Of a DNA stretch of 64,000 nt, positions 8,261-18,453 are shown piece by piece. The stretch lies in assembly GCA_021730985.1 (NCBI GenBank), contig JAKFYI010000014.1, forward strand, positions 1 to 64,000. Reading direction: 5' to 3'. The stretch's first letter is position 1, and each line of letters begins with the position of its first letter. The position numbers were made by a program, and so were the translations under genes. Source of the stretch: Hyphomicrobiales bacterium. Lineage in GTDB: Bacteria; Pseudomonadota; Alphaproteobacteria; Rhizobiales; Xanthobacteraceae. The notes beneath the pieces are model-generated. The model was not told the DNA's origin, searched no databases, and worked only from the letters and a program-made list of their open reading frames with translations.

Positions 8261-9132
8261 TGTCGCGGTTGGCCGAGTTTTTCCTTGGCGATGTGAAGTG
8301 CGAGCGCCGCGGCATTCGACACGTTGAGGCTTTTGATCGCGCCGGGCAGCGCAAGCCGCGCGACATGGTCGCAAGTGTCCTTGGTCAGTTGCCGCAGGCC
8401 GCGGCCTTCGGCGCCGAGCACCAGCGCAAGCGGCTCGCGCAGCGGCAGGCTGCCGAGTTCGCTGTCGCCGCTTGAATCGAGCCCGATCACGAAAAATCCT
8501 TGGTCTTTGAGCGCGGCCAGTCCGCGCGCAAGGTTCTGCACCATGATGAACGGCACATGCTCCAGCGCGCCTGACGCCGCCTTCGCCAGCACCCCGGTCG
8601 CCTCCGGGCTGTGTCGCGCGGTGGTGACAATCGCGCTCGCCGCGAACGCCGCGGCGGAGCGGAAGATCGCGCCGACGTTGTGCGGATCGGTGATCTGGTC
8701 GAGCACCAGCACCACGCCTTGCGCCACGATCTTTTCGATCGGCGGCGAGGGCAGGGGATCGGCTTCGAGATAGAGCCCCTGGTGCACCGCGTCCGGCGGC
8801 AGCCGTTCGGCGATCTGACCCGGCCGCACGATCTCCGGCGCGGTCTTGAGCGGCACCTTCTCCTCGGTGAGGCGCCGTGCGGCGTTTTCGGTCGCCAGCA
8901 GCTTGCGGATCCGGCGCGCCGGATTCTCCAGTGCGGCCTGCACGGTGTGCCAGCCGTAAAGAATGGCGACGTCGTCGTCCGGCTTCAGCGTGTCGCGGCG
9001 CGCACGCTCGAAGCGCTCGCGGCGCTCGCTCTGCTCGCGCGTGGTACCGGGCTTGGCTCCGGGTTTGGCTCCGGGTTTGGCGGGTGGCCTGGGCCGTTGG
9101 CGGTCGCGATCTGGCATTGCTGGAGGTTCCAT
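8257..9132 (-). CDS. rlmB: 23S rRNA 2'-O-ribose methyltransferase, TrmH/RlmB family
   Basis: A SPOUT methyltransferase; RlmB methylates G2251 in the peptidyl-transferase loop of 23S rRNA. The three SPOUT motifs are present: LDQITDPHNVGAIFRSA (motif 1), LVLGAEGRGL (motif 2) and LPGAIKSLNVSNAAALALH (motif 3, forming the SAM-binding knot). The substrate-binding domain precedes them (YGWHTVQAAL). An N-terminal basic, repetitive segment (three PGAK/PGTT units encoded by a short tandem repeat near 9055-9080) is extra. ATG at 9132 with GAGG close upstream; a second ATG at 9117 is possible. It sits upstream of tRNA-Tyr, tRNA-Gly and tuf. Confidence 0.9.
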   Translation of the reverse strand: MEPPAMPDRDRQRPRPPAKPGAKPGAKPGTTREQSERRERFERARRDTLKPDDDVAILYGWHTVQAALENPARRIRKLLATENAARRLTEEKVPLKTAPEIVRPGQIAERLPPDAVHQGLYLEADPLPSPPIEKIVAQGVVLVLDQITDPHNVGAIFRSAAAFAASAIVTTARHSPEATGVLAKAASGALEHVPFIMVQNLARGLAALKDQGFFVIGLDSSGDSELGSLPLREPLALVLGAEGRGLRQLTKDTCDHVARLALPGAIKSLNVSNAAALALHIAKEKLGQPRH

Positions 9133-9185
9133 TCGGCCTCAATGTTTACAGGATTGACCGCCGCCGCGGCGGAAATCGCGCTCCA

Positions 9186-9214
9186 TTGACTTCACCCCCT
9201 CGGCTCACCATAAA
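9186..9214 (+). promoter_or_regulatory. Sigma-70-type promoter for the tRNA-Tyr/Gly genes
   Basis: TTGACT at 9186-9191 and CATAAA at 9209-9214, separated by 17 bp. Transcription would start near 9221, about 60 bp before tRNA-Tyr. By eye it is one of the better promoter matches in the window. Confidence 0.6.
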
Positions 9215-9280
9215 GCCGCAAATCCCGGCGGCGTCGGGACCGATCCCGTTTGTCGTTCGAGATCAATGCGATGCGGGTTT

Positions 9281-9366
9281 GGGAGAGTGTCCCGAGTGGC
9301 AAAGGGGGCGGACTGTAAATCCGCTGGCTTACGCCTTCGCAGGTTCGAGTCCTGCCTCTCCCACCA
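9281..9366 (+). tRNA. tRNA-Tyr(GTA)
   Basis: An 86-nt class II tRNA with acceptor GGGAGAG/CTCTCCC, anticodon loop CTGTAAA (anticodon GTA), a long variable arm (GCTGGCTTACGCCTTCGC region), T-arm GCAGG-TTCGAGT-CCTGC and encoded CCA. Confidence 0.95.
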
Positions 9367-9507
9367 GCCTTCGCGCCTGCGGCGCTGCGGTTGGCAAGCC
9401 AGCCTCGACCGCGGAGGGCAGGCACGCGAAGGCCGCTCCGCCAGGGGGCAGGGCAACGCAGGCAGGCTGAATCTGTTATCCTTTTGCGGTATTCAGTGAT
9501 CGGTTTC

Positions 9508-9581
9508 GCGGGTGTAGCTCAATGGTAGAGCAGAAGCCTTCCAAGCTTACGACGAGGGTTCGATTCCCTTCACCCGCTCCA
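9508..9581 (+). tRNA. tRNA-Gly(TCC)
   Basis: A 74-nt tRNA with acceptor GCGGGTG/CACCCGC, D-arm GCTCAATGGTAGAGC, anticodon TCC in CTTCCAA, T-arm GAGGG-TTCGATT-CCCTT and encoded CCA. The tRNA-Tyr, tRNA-Gly, tuf order echoes the thrU-tyrU-glyT-thrT-tufB arrangement of enterics. Confidence 0.95.
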
Positions 9582-9605
9582 ACCTCATAGCTTGACGGCC
9601 CGTCG

Positions 9606-10052
9606 TCACCGCTTGCCGAGCGTCTTCCAGACGCCGTTCGCGGTCGCGACCACGCGCGAGCCGACCACAAGCTCGCCGCTCATGAAGATCAGCGAGCGGG
9701 TGCGCCGCACGACGTGGCATTTACATTCGACGAATTCACCGACCTGAACCGCATCGACGAAGTGCATGTCGAGCTGCACGGTCGCCTGCGGCTGGCGCTC
9801 GTTGGCGTACCAGCAGGTCATGCCCATCGAGCGATCCGCGAAGGTCATCAGCATGCCGCCTTGGACCACGCCGCGGCGGTTGTGGTGCTTCCGTTCGGCC
9901 AGGAACGCGTACAGGTAGCTGTCGCCCGCCTTGCGCATCCACCACGGGCCGATCAGCCCAATGAAGCCCTCGTCCTCGTCGCCGTAGGCCTCCCAGCCTG
10001 CTGAGGCGGGGTCGAAGGCGGGGATTTTGGGGGTGTCGGTGGGCTGGTCCAT
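9606..10052 (-). CDS. PaaI-family hotdog-fold thioesterase
   Basis: A 148-residue single-hotdog protein. The family motif HHNRRGVVQGGMLMTFADRSMG (about residues 56-77) contains the Gly-Gly turn and the acidic Asp73 usually placed at the catalytic site; the ATVQLDMHFVDAVQVGE strand follows. Such enzymes hydrolyse acyl-CoA thioesters; the acyl group here is unknown. The start is placed at MDQPTDTP (ATG 10052), because the upstream part of the open frame reads as non-protein. It lies antisense between tRNA-Gly and tuf, a local interruption of the tRNA-tuf order. Confidence 0.8.
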   Translation of the reverse strand: MDQPTDTPKIPAFDPASAGWEAYGDEDEGFIGLIGPWWMRKAGDSYLYAFLAERKHHNRRGVVQGGMLMTFADRSMGMTCWYANERQPQATVQLDMHFVDAVQVGEFVECKCHVVRRTRSLIFMSGELVVGSRVVATANGVWKTLGKR

Positions 10053-10219
10053 TCTTATCGTCGTATAGCGGATCGGCCGGTCCCTGCAACGGTCTCGAAA
10101 CGCCTGCAATTCTCCAGTCCCCACGCGCAAACCGATTGAAAAACCGGCGCTCCCGGCGCATATGAGCCGCGAGCGAAGACTCGCGAAAATCCACCCAAGA
10201 AACTTTTGAGAGATGCCAG

Positions 10220-11410
<1,191 letters not shown>

Positions 11411-11534
11411 CCAGCCTGACGTCCCCCGCGAAAGCGGGGGGACTCCCCAGCCCGTGATGGGGCAAGGGGGAAAACTTGGATGATGGTCACAGGTGACGGG
11501 CGGGGCCGGCCCGGCTATAGAGACGGCTGCTGCT

Positions 11535-11610
11535 AGGAGTGTAGCTCAACTGGTAGAGCACCGGTCTCCAAAACCGGGGGTTGCAGGTTCGAGCCCTGCC
11601 ACTCCTGCCA
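11535..11610 (+). tRNA. tRNA-Trp(CCA)
   Basis: A 76-nt tRNA with acceptor AGGAGTG/CACTCCT, D-arm GCTCAACTGGTAGAGC, anticodon CCA in CTCCAAA, T-arm GCAGG-TTCGAGC-CCTGC and encoded CCA. In related genomes it leads directly into secE; here 4.7 kb intervenes. Confidence 0.95.
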
Positions 11611-11671
11611 GCTCGAACGATTGCCATCTCGAACGAGGCAGCAGACCCCAACGCCCTCGTTGCCAAATGGC

Positions 11672-12550
11672 CTACGGTTCTGAAGCCACTCGCTTGAGAT
11701 AGGCAGAGTAAGAGGTGTTGCCGAGCTTGGCCGCGAGGTCGAGCAAGGCCGCCCGGTCGATCCAGCCCTTCCGGTACGCGATCTCCTCAAGCGCAGCGAT
11801 GCTCACCCCTTGCCGCCGCTCCATCACCTGGATCAGGTTGGCGGCGTCCAGCAGCGCGTCATAGGTGCCGGCGTCAAGCCAAGCAAAACCGCGGCCCATG
11901 CGCTCGACGTGGAGTTCTCCCATTTCGAGATAGGCCTGATTGAGCGAGGTGATCTCCAGTTCGCCACGCGCCGACTTTTTGACCTTGGATGCGATGTCGC
12001 AGATGCGTTCGTCGTAGAAATAGAGGCCGGTGACCGCCCATGATGATTTTGGCTGCGCGGGCTTTTCCTCGATCTCAGTCGGACGTCCCGCGTCATCGAG
12101 GGTGACGACGCCATAGCGGGCGGGATCTTCGACGTGGTGAGCGAAGATGGTCGCCCCCCTGGTGCGCCGGCTGGCTGCGTGCAGCATCTCCGGAAGGCTG
12201 TGGCCGAAGAACAGATTGTCTCCCAGCACCAAGGCGGCTGGGCCGTCCTGCAGAAAATGCCTGCCGAGAATGAAGGCTTGCGCCAGACCATCGGGCTTTG
12301 GCTGCACGACGTATTGAAATCGCACCCCCCATTGCGACCCGTTACCCAGCAGGCGCATGAACTGCGCCTGATCCTCCGGCGTGGTGATGATCAGGATGTC
12401 GCGAATGTCCGCCAGCATCAGCACGGACAGCGGATAATAGATCATCGGCTTGTTGTAGACCGGCAGTAGCTGCTTGCTGGCCCCGAGAGTGATGGGGTAC
12501 AGCCGCGTTCCGGTTCCGCCCGCCAGCACGATGCCCTTGGTGGTCGCCAT
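11672..12550 (-). CDS. rfbA: Glucose-1-phosphate thymidylyltransferase (RmlA)
   Basis: First enzyme of dTDP-L-rhamnose synthesis: dTTP + glucose-1-phosphate to dTDP-glucose. The nucleotidyltransferase signature GIVLAGGTGTRLYP is at the N-terminus, followed by KQLLPVYNKPM; LGDNLFFG carries the metal-binding Asp, and EEKP and WLDAGTYD are also typical. Length 292 aa is normal. ATG at 12550 is chosen for its GGAG 6-7 bases upstream; a GTG at 12568, overlapping the rfbD stop, is the alternative. Last gene of the rfbCBDA operon; its 3' end lies only 61 bp from the convergent tRNA-Trp. Confidence 0.95.
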   Translation of the reverse strand: MATTKGIVLAGGTGTRLYPITLGASKQLLPVYNKPMIYYPLSVLMLADIRDILIITTPEDQAQFMRLLGNGSQWGVRFQYVVQPKPDGLAQAFILGRHFLQDGPAALVLGDNLFFGHSLPEMLHAASRRTRGATIFAHHVEDPARYGVVTLDDAGRPTEIEEKPAQPKSSWAVTGLYFYDERICDIASKVKKSARGELEITSLNQAYLEMGELHVERMGRGFAWLDAGTYDALLDAANLIQVMERRQGVSIAALEEIAYRKGWIDRAALLDLAAKLGNTSYSAYLKRVASEP

Positions 12551-12564
12551 TCGGTTCTCCGGTG

Positions 12565-13467
12565 TCACGCCTTCGCCGATTCAGCGGCCATCTCGTCAAG
12601 GCAATCCGCGAGCGCATCGCGCCACGGACGCATAACTACACCGTAGGCGGTTCGTATGCGGCTGCAGTCAAGGATGGAGTTTGCCGGGCGCACCGCCTTG
12701 GTTGGATACTCGGCTGTCGTGATTTTCGCCACATGCTCCGGGGTCGTCTCGCCGCGGGCCGCGGTGTGCTTGAAGATCGCCATCGCGAATTCGTGCCAAG
12801 TGGCGGATTCGGTGTTGCTGACGTGATAAGTGCCGAAGCGATGCTGGCCGCGCTCGATTGCCTGGCAGATCGCGACAACCGATCCCGCCAGATCGCCAGC
12901 GGCGGTCGGACAGCTTTGCTGGTCGCCGACGATCCGTAATTCACGGCGCTCTCGACCCAGCCGCGTCATGGTCTTGACGAAATTCGTTCCGAACGGGCTG
13001 AACACCCACGATGTGCGCAGAATGACGTGGCGGGCCGCATTCTCGCGGACCAAAGTCTCGCCCCGCGCCTTGCTGCGTCCGTAGACATTCAGCGGATTGA
13101 TCCCATCGTCTTCGATGTAGGGCGAGCCCTTGGCACCGTCGAATACATAGTCGGTCGAGATCGTGACAAACGCGCTGCCGGTTTGAGCGCAAACCGCGGC
13201 CATTGCGCCGGGGGCATCGGCATTGATCAGTGCGGCGAGACCGGGCTCGCTCTCCGCCTTCTCCACATCGGTGTATGCGGCGGTGTTTATGACGACATCC
13301 GCCTTCGCCGCAGCGACGAACGCTGCCGCCTTGTCGGGGCATTGCAGATCGAGCTCCGGGCGCCCCGCGAACGTCACAGTCCAAGAACCGGGCCACCGCG
13401 CCCGCGCCAGTTCGCGAGCGAGCTGGCCGTGCAGGCCGATCACCAGAACGCGATACGGTGCAGTCAT
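12565..13467 (-). CDS. rfbD: dTDP-4-dehydrorhamnose reductase (RmlD)
   Basis: Last step of the pathway: NAD(P)H reduction of dTDP-4-dehydro-L-rhamnose. A 300-residue short-chain reductase: the nucleotide-binding GLHGQLAREL is at residues 11-20 (a variant of the usual GxxGQLG), STDYVFDG at 104-111 and the catalytic YGRSK at 129-133. Its start overlaps the rfbB stop by 4 bp, so translation is coupled. Confidence 0.95.
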   Translation of the reverse strand: MTAPYRVLVIGLHGQLARELARARWPGSWTVTFAGRPELDLQCPDKAAAFVAAAKADVVINTAAYTDVEKAESEPGLAALINADAPGAMAAVCAQTGSAFVTISTDYVFDGAKGSPYIEDDGINPLNVYGRSKARGETLVRENAARHVILRTSWVFSPFGTNFVKTMTRLGRERRELRIVGDQQSCPTAAGDLAGSVVAICQAIERGQHRFGTYHVSNTESATWHEFAMAIFKHTAARGETTPEHVAKITTAEYPTKAVRPANSILDCSRIRTAYGVVMRPWRDALADCLDEMAAESAKA

Positions 13468-14513
13468 GTCGCGATGCCAAGACGCTCAAGCCGATAGTTG
13501 TCGGCGAGGATCGTTTCCCACCAGCTCTTGTTGTCGATGTACCAGGCGACGGTCTGCCGCAAACCATCCGTGAGGGAGGTTTTCGCACTCCATCCCAGCT
13601 CGCGTTTTAATTTGCTTGAGTCGATCGCGTATCGGAAATCATGACCGGGCCGGTCATCGACGAACGAGATCAGCCGTGAATGCGGCGCCCCCTGTGGCGC
13701 GCGGGCGTCGAGCTCCGCCGTGATCGCGCGGACCAAATCGACATTCCGGCGCTCGCACTCGCCGCCGATCAGGTACGTCTCGCCGGGTTTGCCATGCGTG
13801 GCGACAAGGCACAGCGCCTCGGCGTGATCGTCGACGTACAACCAGTCGCGGACGTTGTGTCCCTTGCCATAGACCGGCATGGGCTGTCCCAAAAGGCCGC
13901 GAAGGATCATCAGAGGAACGAGCTTCTCGGGAAATTGATAAGGCCCGTAATTGTTCGAGCAGTTCGTCACGATGGTCGGAAGACCGTAGGTGTGATGCCA
14001 TGCGTGGGCCAGATGGTCGGCGGCGGCCTTCGATGCTGAGTACGGCGAGCGCGGCGCATACGGCGTCGACTCGCTAAAGCTGCCGGTTTCGCCAAGCGAG
14101 CCGTACACCTCGTCGGTCGAAACTTGAACGAAGCGAAAGTCGCGCGCGCGGGGGGGAGACAATGCCTTCCAGTACGCCAGTGCCGCATCGAGCATGGTCT
14201 GCGTGCCGACGACGTTGGTGTCGATGAACGGTGCAGGACGGTCGATCGAGCGGTCGACGTGGGATTCCGCCGCCAGGTTGAGGATCGCATCGGGCTGAAA
14301 CTCGGCCAGCGCCGCCTTCACGCCTGCGGCGTCGCAGATGCTGCGCTGATAAAAGAGGAAGTTCCCGGTGCCGCGATATTGCGCAAGCGTTTCCGGATGT
14401 GCGGCGTAGGTCATGCAGTCGTAGACGCAGACGGTGACGCCGCTTCGGGCCAGCAGTGCGCGCACAACCGCCGAACCGATAAAGCCTGCGCCGCCGGTCA
14501 CCATCACGCGCAT
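13464..14513 (-). CDS. rfbB: dTDP-glucose 4,6-dehydratase (RmlB)
   Basis: Second step: dTDP-glucose to dTDP-4-dehydro-6-deoxyglucose, using bound NAD+. Extended SDR fold with TGGAGFIG at residues 6-13, the TDEVYG catalytic stretch at 133-138 and the YSASK dyad with Tyr158 and Lys162. The 349-aa length matches the family. It abuts rfbC with no gap (14513/14514) and overlaps rfbD by 4 bp. Confidence 0.96.
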   Translation of the reverse strand: MRVMVTGGAGFIGSAVVRALLARSGVTVCVYDCMTYAAHPETLAQYRGTGNFLFYQRSICDAAGVKAALAEFQPDAILNLAAESHVDRSIDRPAPFIDTNVVGTQTMLDAALAYWKALSPPRARDFRFVQVSTDEVYGSLGETGSFSESTPYAPRSPYSASKAAADHLAHAWHHTYGLPTIVTNCSNNYGPYQFPEKLVPLMILRGLLGQPMPVYGKGHNVRDWLYVDDHAEALCLVATHGKPGETYLIGGECERRNVDLVRAITAELDARAPQGAPHSRLISFVDDRPGHDFRYAIDSSKLKRELGWSAKTSLTDGLRQTVAWYIDNKSWWETILADNYRLERLGIAT

Positions 14514-15080
14514 TCAATGCCCTGTCCATTCAAAGTATCGCGGCAAATCGGCAAGACGGGGAAACTTGCGATCCTTTTCGCTGAGGATGGCCATGCGTTC
14601 GTCCACCGGCCAATTGATCTGGAGCGCGGGATCGTTCCAGGACAAGCCGAAATCGCGCTCCGGATCGTAATGTGCGTCCACCTTGTATTGGACGACGGTA
14701 TCATCGGCGAGGGTGCAGAACCCATGTGCAAATCCCCGCGGCACCAAAATCTGGGTCGCGTTGTCCTCCGATAGGTTGATGGCGACGTGCCGGCCGTAGG
14801 TGGGCGAACCGGCCCGAATATCGACCAGGACATCGAGCGCCGCCCCCCGCACCACCGATACGAGCTTGGTCTGCGCCGATGGAGGCGGCTGGAAATGCAA
14901 TCCCCGAACAACACCGGAGGTCGCGGAATAGGACAGGTTGTCCTGCACGAAGTCGAAATCCAGCCCGAGCCGCGCGAGCGTCTTCTTGTTGTGTTGCTCT
15001 ACAAAATAGCCTCGTGCGTCGTGCCATCGCTTGGGTCGAAGCAAGAACGCTCCCGGTAGCTCAAGCGCAGACAGTTCCAT
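14514..15080 (-). CDS. rfbC: dTDP-4-dehydrorhamnose 3,5-epimerase (RmlC)
   Basis: Third step: epimerisation at C3 and C5 of the dTDP-4-dehydro sugar. A 188-residue cupin with the family motifs RGYFVE (residues 23-28), RGLHFQ at 59-64 with the catalytic His62, VRGAALDVLVDIR, and PRGFAHGF. The start at ATG 15080 gives a normal-length enzyme; the frame is open for ~560 bases upstream, but that part does not look like protein and overlaps the promoter region. First gene of rfbCBDA, preceded by the palindrome at 15136-15165. Confidence 0.93.
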   Translation of the reverse strand: MELSALELPGAFLLRPKRWHDARGYFVEQHNKKTLARLGLDFDFVQDNLSYSATSGVVRGLHFQPPPSAQTKLVSVVRGAALDVLVDIRAGSPTYGRHVAINLSEDNATQILVPRGFAHGFCTLADDTVVQYKVDAHYDPERDFGLSWNDPALQINWPVDERMAILSEKDRKFPRLADLPRYFEWTGH

Positions 15081-15135
15081 GTCGCATGTCCAAGACGCGG
15101 ATCCGCCAGCCTTGACCGAAATGGCAAAACCGGGG

Positions 15136-15165
15136 ATATCCGGCCGGTCAAACCGGGCCGGATAT
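15136..15165. promoter_or_regulatory. Perfect 10-bp inverted repeat before the rhamnose operon
   Basis: ATATCCGGCC (15136-15145) and its exact complement GGCCGGATAT (15156-15165), with a 10-bp spacer, so the half-site centres are 20 bp or about two helical turns apart. It lies 56-85 bp before the rfbC ATG in the 159-bp gap between divergent genes. It could be an operator or a 5'-UTR hairpin. Confidence 0.5.
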
Positions 15166-15239
15166 AGATATTCCAATTTTTTATTGTAGACCAAATCACA
15201 ACCGGCAATCACGCCGTAGCGGCTGACCGCTGACAGCAC

Positions 15240-16133
15240 TTGAGCAAGCCCGCGAACGAATACACGCTGACGGACTGGGCGCACCTGCGTCCACTCACGC
15301 ATTTTTTGAAGTCCGCGCGGTACCGCCGCGTCGATCGGCGCTACCGTGCGCAAAAAGCCGCGGTCGGCGATGCTGCGTCCGTTGCTCGCACCATCCATGG
15401 ACGCAGAGTCCTGTTTACCGTGGGCTTCGGGGATCCTGAGGCGATCGAATGGCAGGCGATGCTGGTGCGCCACTTTGTGCCGGACGTTGTCTACGTCGTC
15501 GTCGATAACACTCCGCAGGATTCCGATGCTGCAGCCATTGAGAGGGTCGCGGCGAACCTCGGCGTGACGTATCTGCGTGCGCCGCCGAATCCCTGGCCGG
15601 CGTCCAGCCGCTCGCATGGAATTGTGCTCAATTGGCTCTGGCACAACGTTGTTCGCCCCGGAGCGCCTTCAGCATTCGGATTGCTGGACGACGATCTGTT
15701 TCCGACCGCGCCGCATGACCCGTTCGAACCGCTTAAGCGGCAGGACGTGTTCGGCGTGGCGCGCCATGCGGGCGACCGCTGGTTCCTTTGGGCCGGCTTC
15801 ACCATGATGCGGTTCGATGCGGTGCGCGATCTCGAACTTGATTTCGGTCAGGACTGGTTCATCGGGCTCGACACCGGTGGCGGCAATTGGCGGCCGCTCT
15901 ACAGCCACATGAATTTCGGCGCATTGGAGTTTCATCCGACACAATTTGTGCCTTATCGGGATGGCATCGACGCTTCTGAAGGTCCGCTACAATGGGCGGG
16001 TTCTTGGTTGCACGAAGTGGGGCAGGTGGGTCGCGACGAGCTGGCGATCGACAAGCGCCGGGTGGTTGCGGGCATTCTGGGCCCTCATCTGGCGGCCGCT
16101 CGTTTGGCCTTTCGCAGGGAGCAAGACCGATAG
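15240..16133 (+). CDS. Glycosyltransferase-like protein, 297 aa
   Basis: Divergent from the rhamnose operon. The sequence has a GT-A-like arrangement: a strand ending VDNT near 89-92, a helix, and a triple-Asp motif GLLDDDLFP (Asp150-152) where GT-A enzymes bind metal and sugar nucleotide; later GLDTGGGNWR and HMNFGALEFHP could line the acceptor side. I could not assign a CAZy family. An in-frame stop at 15231 forces a start at or after the TTG at 15240, which has no clear Shine-Dalgarno, so the N-terminus is uncertain. Its context suggests a rhamnosyl or other sugar transferase, by inference only. Confidence 0.6.
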   Translation: MSKPANEYTLTDWAHLRPLTHFLKSARYRRVDRRYRAQKAAVGDAASVARTIHGRRVLFTVGFGDPEAIEWQAMLVRHFVPDVVYVVVDNTPQDSDAAAIERVAANLGVTYLRAPPNPWPASSRSHGIVLNWLWHNVVRPGAPSAFGLLDDDLFPTAPHDPFEPLKRQDVFGVARHAGDRWFLWAGFTMMRFDAVRDLELDFGQDWFIGLDTGGGNWRPLYSHMNFGALEFHPTQFVPYRDGIDASEGPLQWAGSWLHEVGQVGRDELAIDKRRVVAGILGPHLAAARLAFRREQDR

Positions 16134-16211
16134 GACCGGCTGGCGCGCAGCCCCGAGCGGCCCCAGAAACCGAGCCAAGCCGTTGTCTAGCCGAAAGAAC
16201 TCCGCTTTGCC

Positions 16212-16240
16212 TTGACGGCGGGCCCCGCCGGCAATAGAAA
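16212..16240 (+). promoter_or_regulatory. Candidate promoter for secE-nusG
   Basis: TTGACG at 16212-16217 and an ATAGAA/TAGAAA -10 at 16234-16240 with 16-17 bp spacing, 120 bp before secE. It would make secE-nusG independent of tuf after insertion of the rhamnose block. Confidence 0.45.
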
Positions 16241-16360
16241 CCGGCATCGTCTGCGGCCCGGTAACGGACTTCCTCGGACGAGCGTCATCCCGAACAAGGG
16301 TCCGCCGCGCCGGTCTCATCCTTTCAGGTGGGCCGGCGAAAAACTATTTGGATACGGATA

Positions 16361-16558
16361 ATGGCAAAGGTCAGCCCGTTCAGGTTTCTGCAAGAGGTGC
16401 GCGCCGAGACCGACAAGGTCACATGGCCGACTCGCCGCGAGACCATGATCACCACCATCATGGTGTTCGTGATGGTGGCCGTGTCCTCGATCTTCTTTCT
16501 GATTGCGGATCAGATCATCCGCATGGCCATCACCTTTGTCCTCGGCATCGCCGGATAA
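16361..16558 (+). CDS. secE: Preprotein translocase subunit SecE
   Basis: A 65-residue single-helix SecE of the short alphaproteobacterial type. The cytoplasmic amphipathic part (FLQEVRAETDKVTWPTRRET, with the hallmark KVTWPTR) precedes one membrane helix (about residues 38-60). It clamps SecY (encoded at 55851) in the SecYEG channel. ATG at 16361 is preferred; the frame extends upstream without a good site. Followed after 5 bp by nusG. Confidence 0.93.
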   Translation: MAKVSPFRFLQEVRAETDKVTWPTRRETMITTIMVFVMVAVSSIFFLIADQIIRMAITFVLGIAG

Positions 16559-16563
16559 GATCC

Positions 16564-17094
16564 ATGCCCAAGCGCTGGTACATCGTTCACGCCTATTCGA
16601 ACTTCGAGAACAAGGTCGCGGATTCGATCCGCGAGCAGGCCAAGCAGCGCGGTCTTGGCGAGTTGTTCGACGAGATCATGGTTCCGAAGGAAAAGGTCGT
16701 CGAGGTGCGCCGCGGCCGCAAGGTCGATGCCGAGCGCAAGTTCTTCCCGGGCTACGTACTGGTGAAGATGGACCTCACCGACGAGGCCTATCACCTCATC
16801 AAGAACACGCCGAAGGTCACGGGCTTCCTCGGCACCGACAAGAAGCCGCAGCCGATCACCGAGGCCGAGGCGCAGCGCATCCTGCAGCAGGTGCAGGAGG
16901 GCGTGGATCGTCCGAAGCCCTCGATCTCGTTCGAGGTCGGCGAGCAGGTTCGCGTCTCGGACGGCCCGTTTGCATCGTTCAACGGCACCGTCGAAGAGGT
17001 CGACGAAGGCCGCTCGCGCGTCAAGGTCGCGGTCTCGATTTTCGGCCGCGCCACACCGGTGGAATTGGAATTCGGACAGGTCGAAAAGCTCTAG
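16564..17094 (+). CDS. nusG: Transcription elongation/antitermination factor NusG
   Basis: A 176-residue NusG with an NGN domain (RWYIVHAYSNFENKVADSI; the FFPGYVLVKM core) and a C-terminal KOW domain (about residues 122-176, VRVSDGPFASFNGTVEEVDEGRSRVKV). NGN binds the RNA polymerase beta' clamp; KOW binds Rho or S10. It is the neighbour of secE as in most bacteria. Confidence 0.97.
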   Translation: MPKRWYIVHAYSNFENKVADSIREQAKQRGLGELFDEIMVPKEKVVEVRRGRKVDAERKFFPGYVLVKMDLTDEAYHLIKNTPKVTGFLGTDKKPQPITEAEAQRILQQVQEGVDRPKPSISFEVGEQVRVSDGPFASFNGTVEEVDEGRSRVKVAVSIFGRATPVELEFGQVEKL

Positions 17095-17226
17095 GAGTTC
17101 GTCATGCCGGATCTGTCCCGGCGATGACGGCAAGTCGTGGAAGGTGACGGCGGCAGCCAACCGCCCAGATCCGCACCACGGTCTCTAACCGGCCAGGCAT
17201 GGCCCCAGCGTTAGGAGAAGTAAGTC

Positions 17227-17655
17227 ATGGCAAAGAAAGTTACCGGCTTCCTCAAATTGCAGGTGCCCGCCGGCAGCGCCAATCCGGCGCCGCCGATCGG
17301 TCCCGCGCTCGGCCAGCGCGGCCTCAACATCATGGAGTTCTGCAAGGCGTTCAACGCCCAGACCCAGAAGATGGAGAAGGGCACGCCGATCCCGGTCATC
17401 ATCACGATCTACGCGGACCGCTCGTTCACCTTCGAGATGCGCACCCCGCCGATGTCGTTCTTCCTCAAGAAGGCGGCCAAGGTCGAAAGCGGCTCCAAGA
17501 CTCCGGGCCGCGACAGCGCGGGCACGGTGACCAAGTCGCAGGTCAAGGAGATCGCGGAAGCCAAGATGAAGGACCTGAACTGCAGCACCATCGAAGCCGC
17601 CATGAAAATGGTCGAGGGCTCCGCCCGTTCGATGGGCCTTCAGGTGAAGGAGTAA
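17227..17655 (+). CDS. rplK: Ribosomal protein L11
   Basis: A 142-residue 50S protein of the GTPase-associated centre. The N-terminal domain carries [22 protein letters not shown] (Pro-rich thiostrepton-proximal helix), the C-terminal part binds 23S rRNA helices 43/44. It starts 132 bp after nusG and is followed by rplA 5 bp later. The nusG-rplK gap holds no obvious gene and could include a regulatory leader. Confidence 0.97.
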   Translation: MAKKVTGFLKLQVPAGSANPAPPIGPALGQRGLNIMEFCKAFNAQTQKMEKGTPIPVIITIYADRSFTFEMRTPPMSFFLKKAAKVESGSKTPGRDSAGTVTKSQVKEIAEAKMKDLNCSTIEAAMKMVEGSARSMGLQVKE

Positions 17656-17660
17656 TCGTC

Positions 17661-18371
<711 letters not shown>

Positions 18372-18395
18372 CTCGCGGGCATTCGCGACAACGGC

Positions 18396-18430
18396 CAAGT
18401 CCCGGGCTCGCGCCCGGGACTTTTTTATTT
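18396..18430 (+). terminator. Intrinsic terminator after rplA
   Basis: A stem AAGTCCCGGG/CCCGGGACTT with a short loop, followed by TTTTTTATTT. It ends the secE-nusG-rplKA unit and separates it from the convergent accessory block. Confidence 0.9.
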
Positions 18431-18453
18431 GCCGGCCGTTGGTCTGGGAAAGG

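Noticed and set aside
11423-11440. Hairpin CCCCCGC/GCGGGGG after tuf copy 1 as a terminator
   Set aside because: No T-run follows and the sequence resembles a common intergenic GC-rich repeat; the downstream tRNA-Trp is probably co-transcribed.
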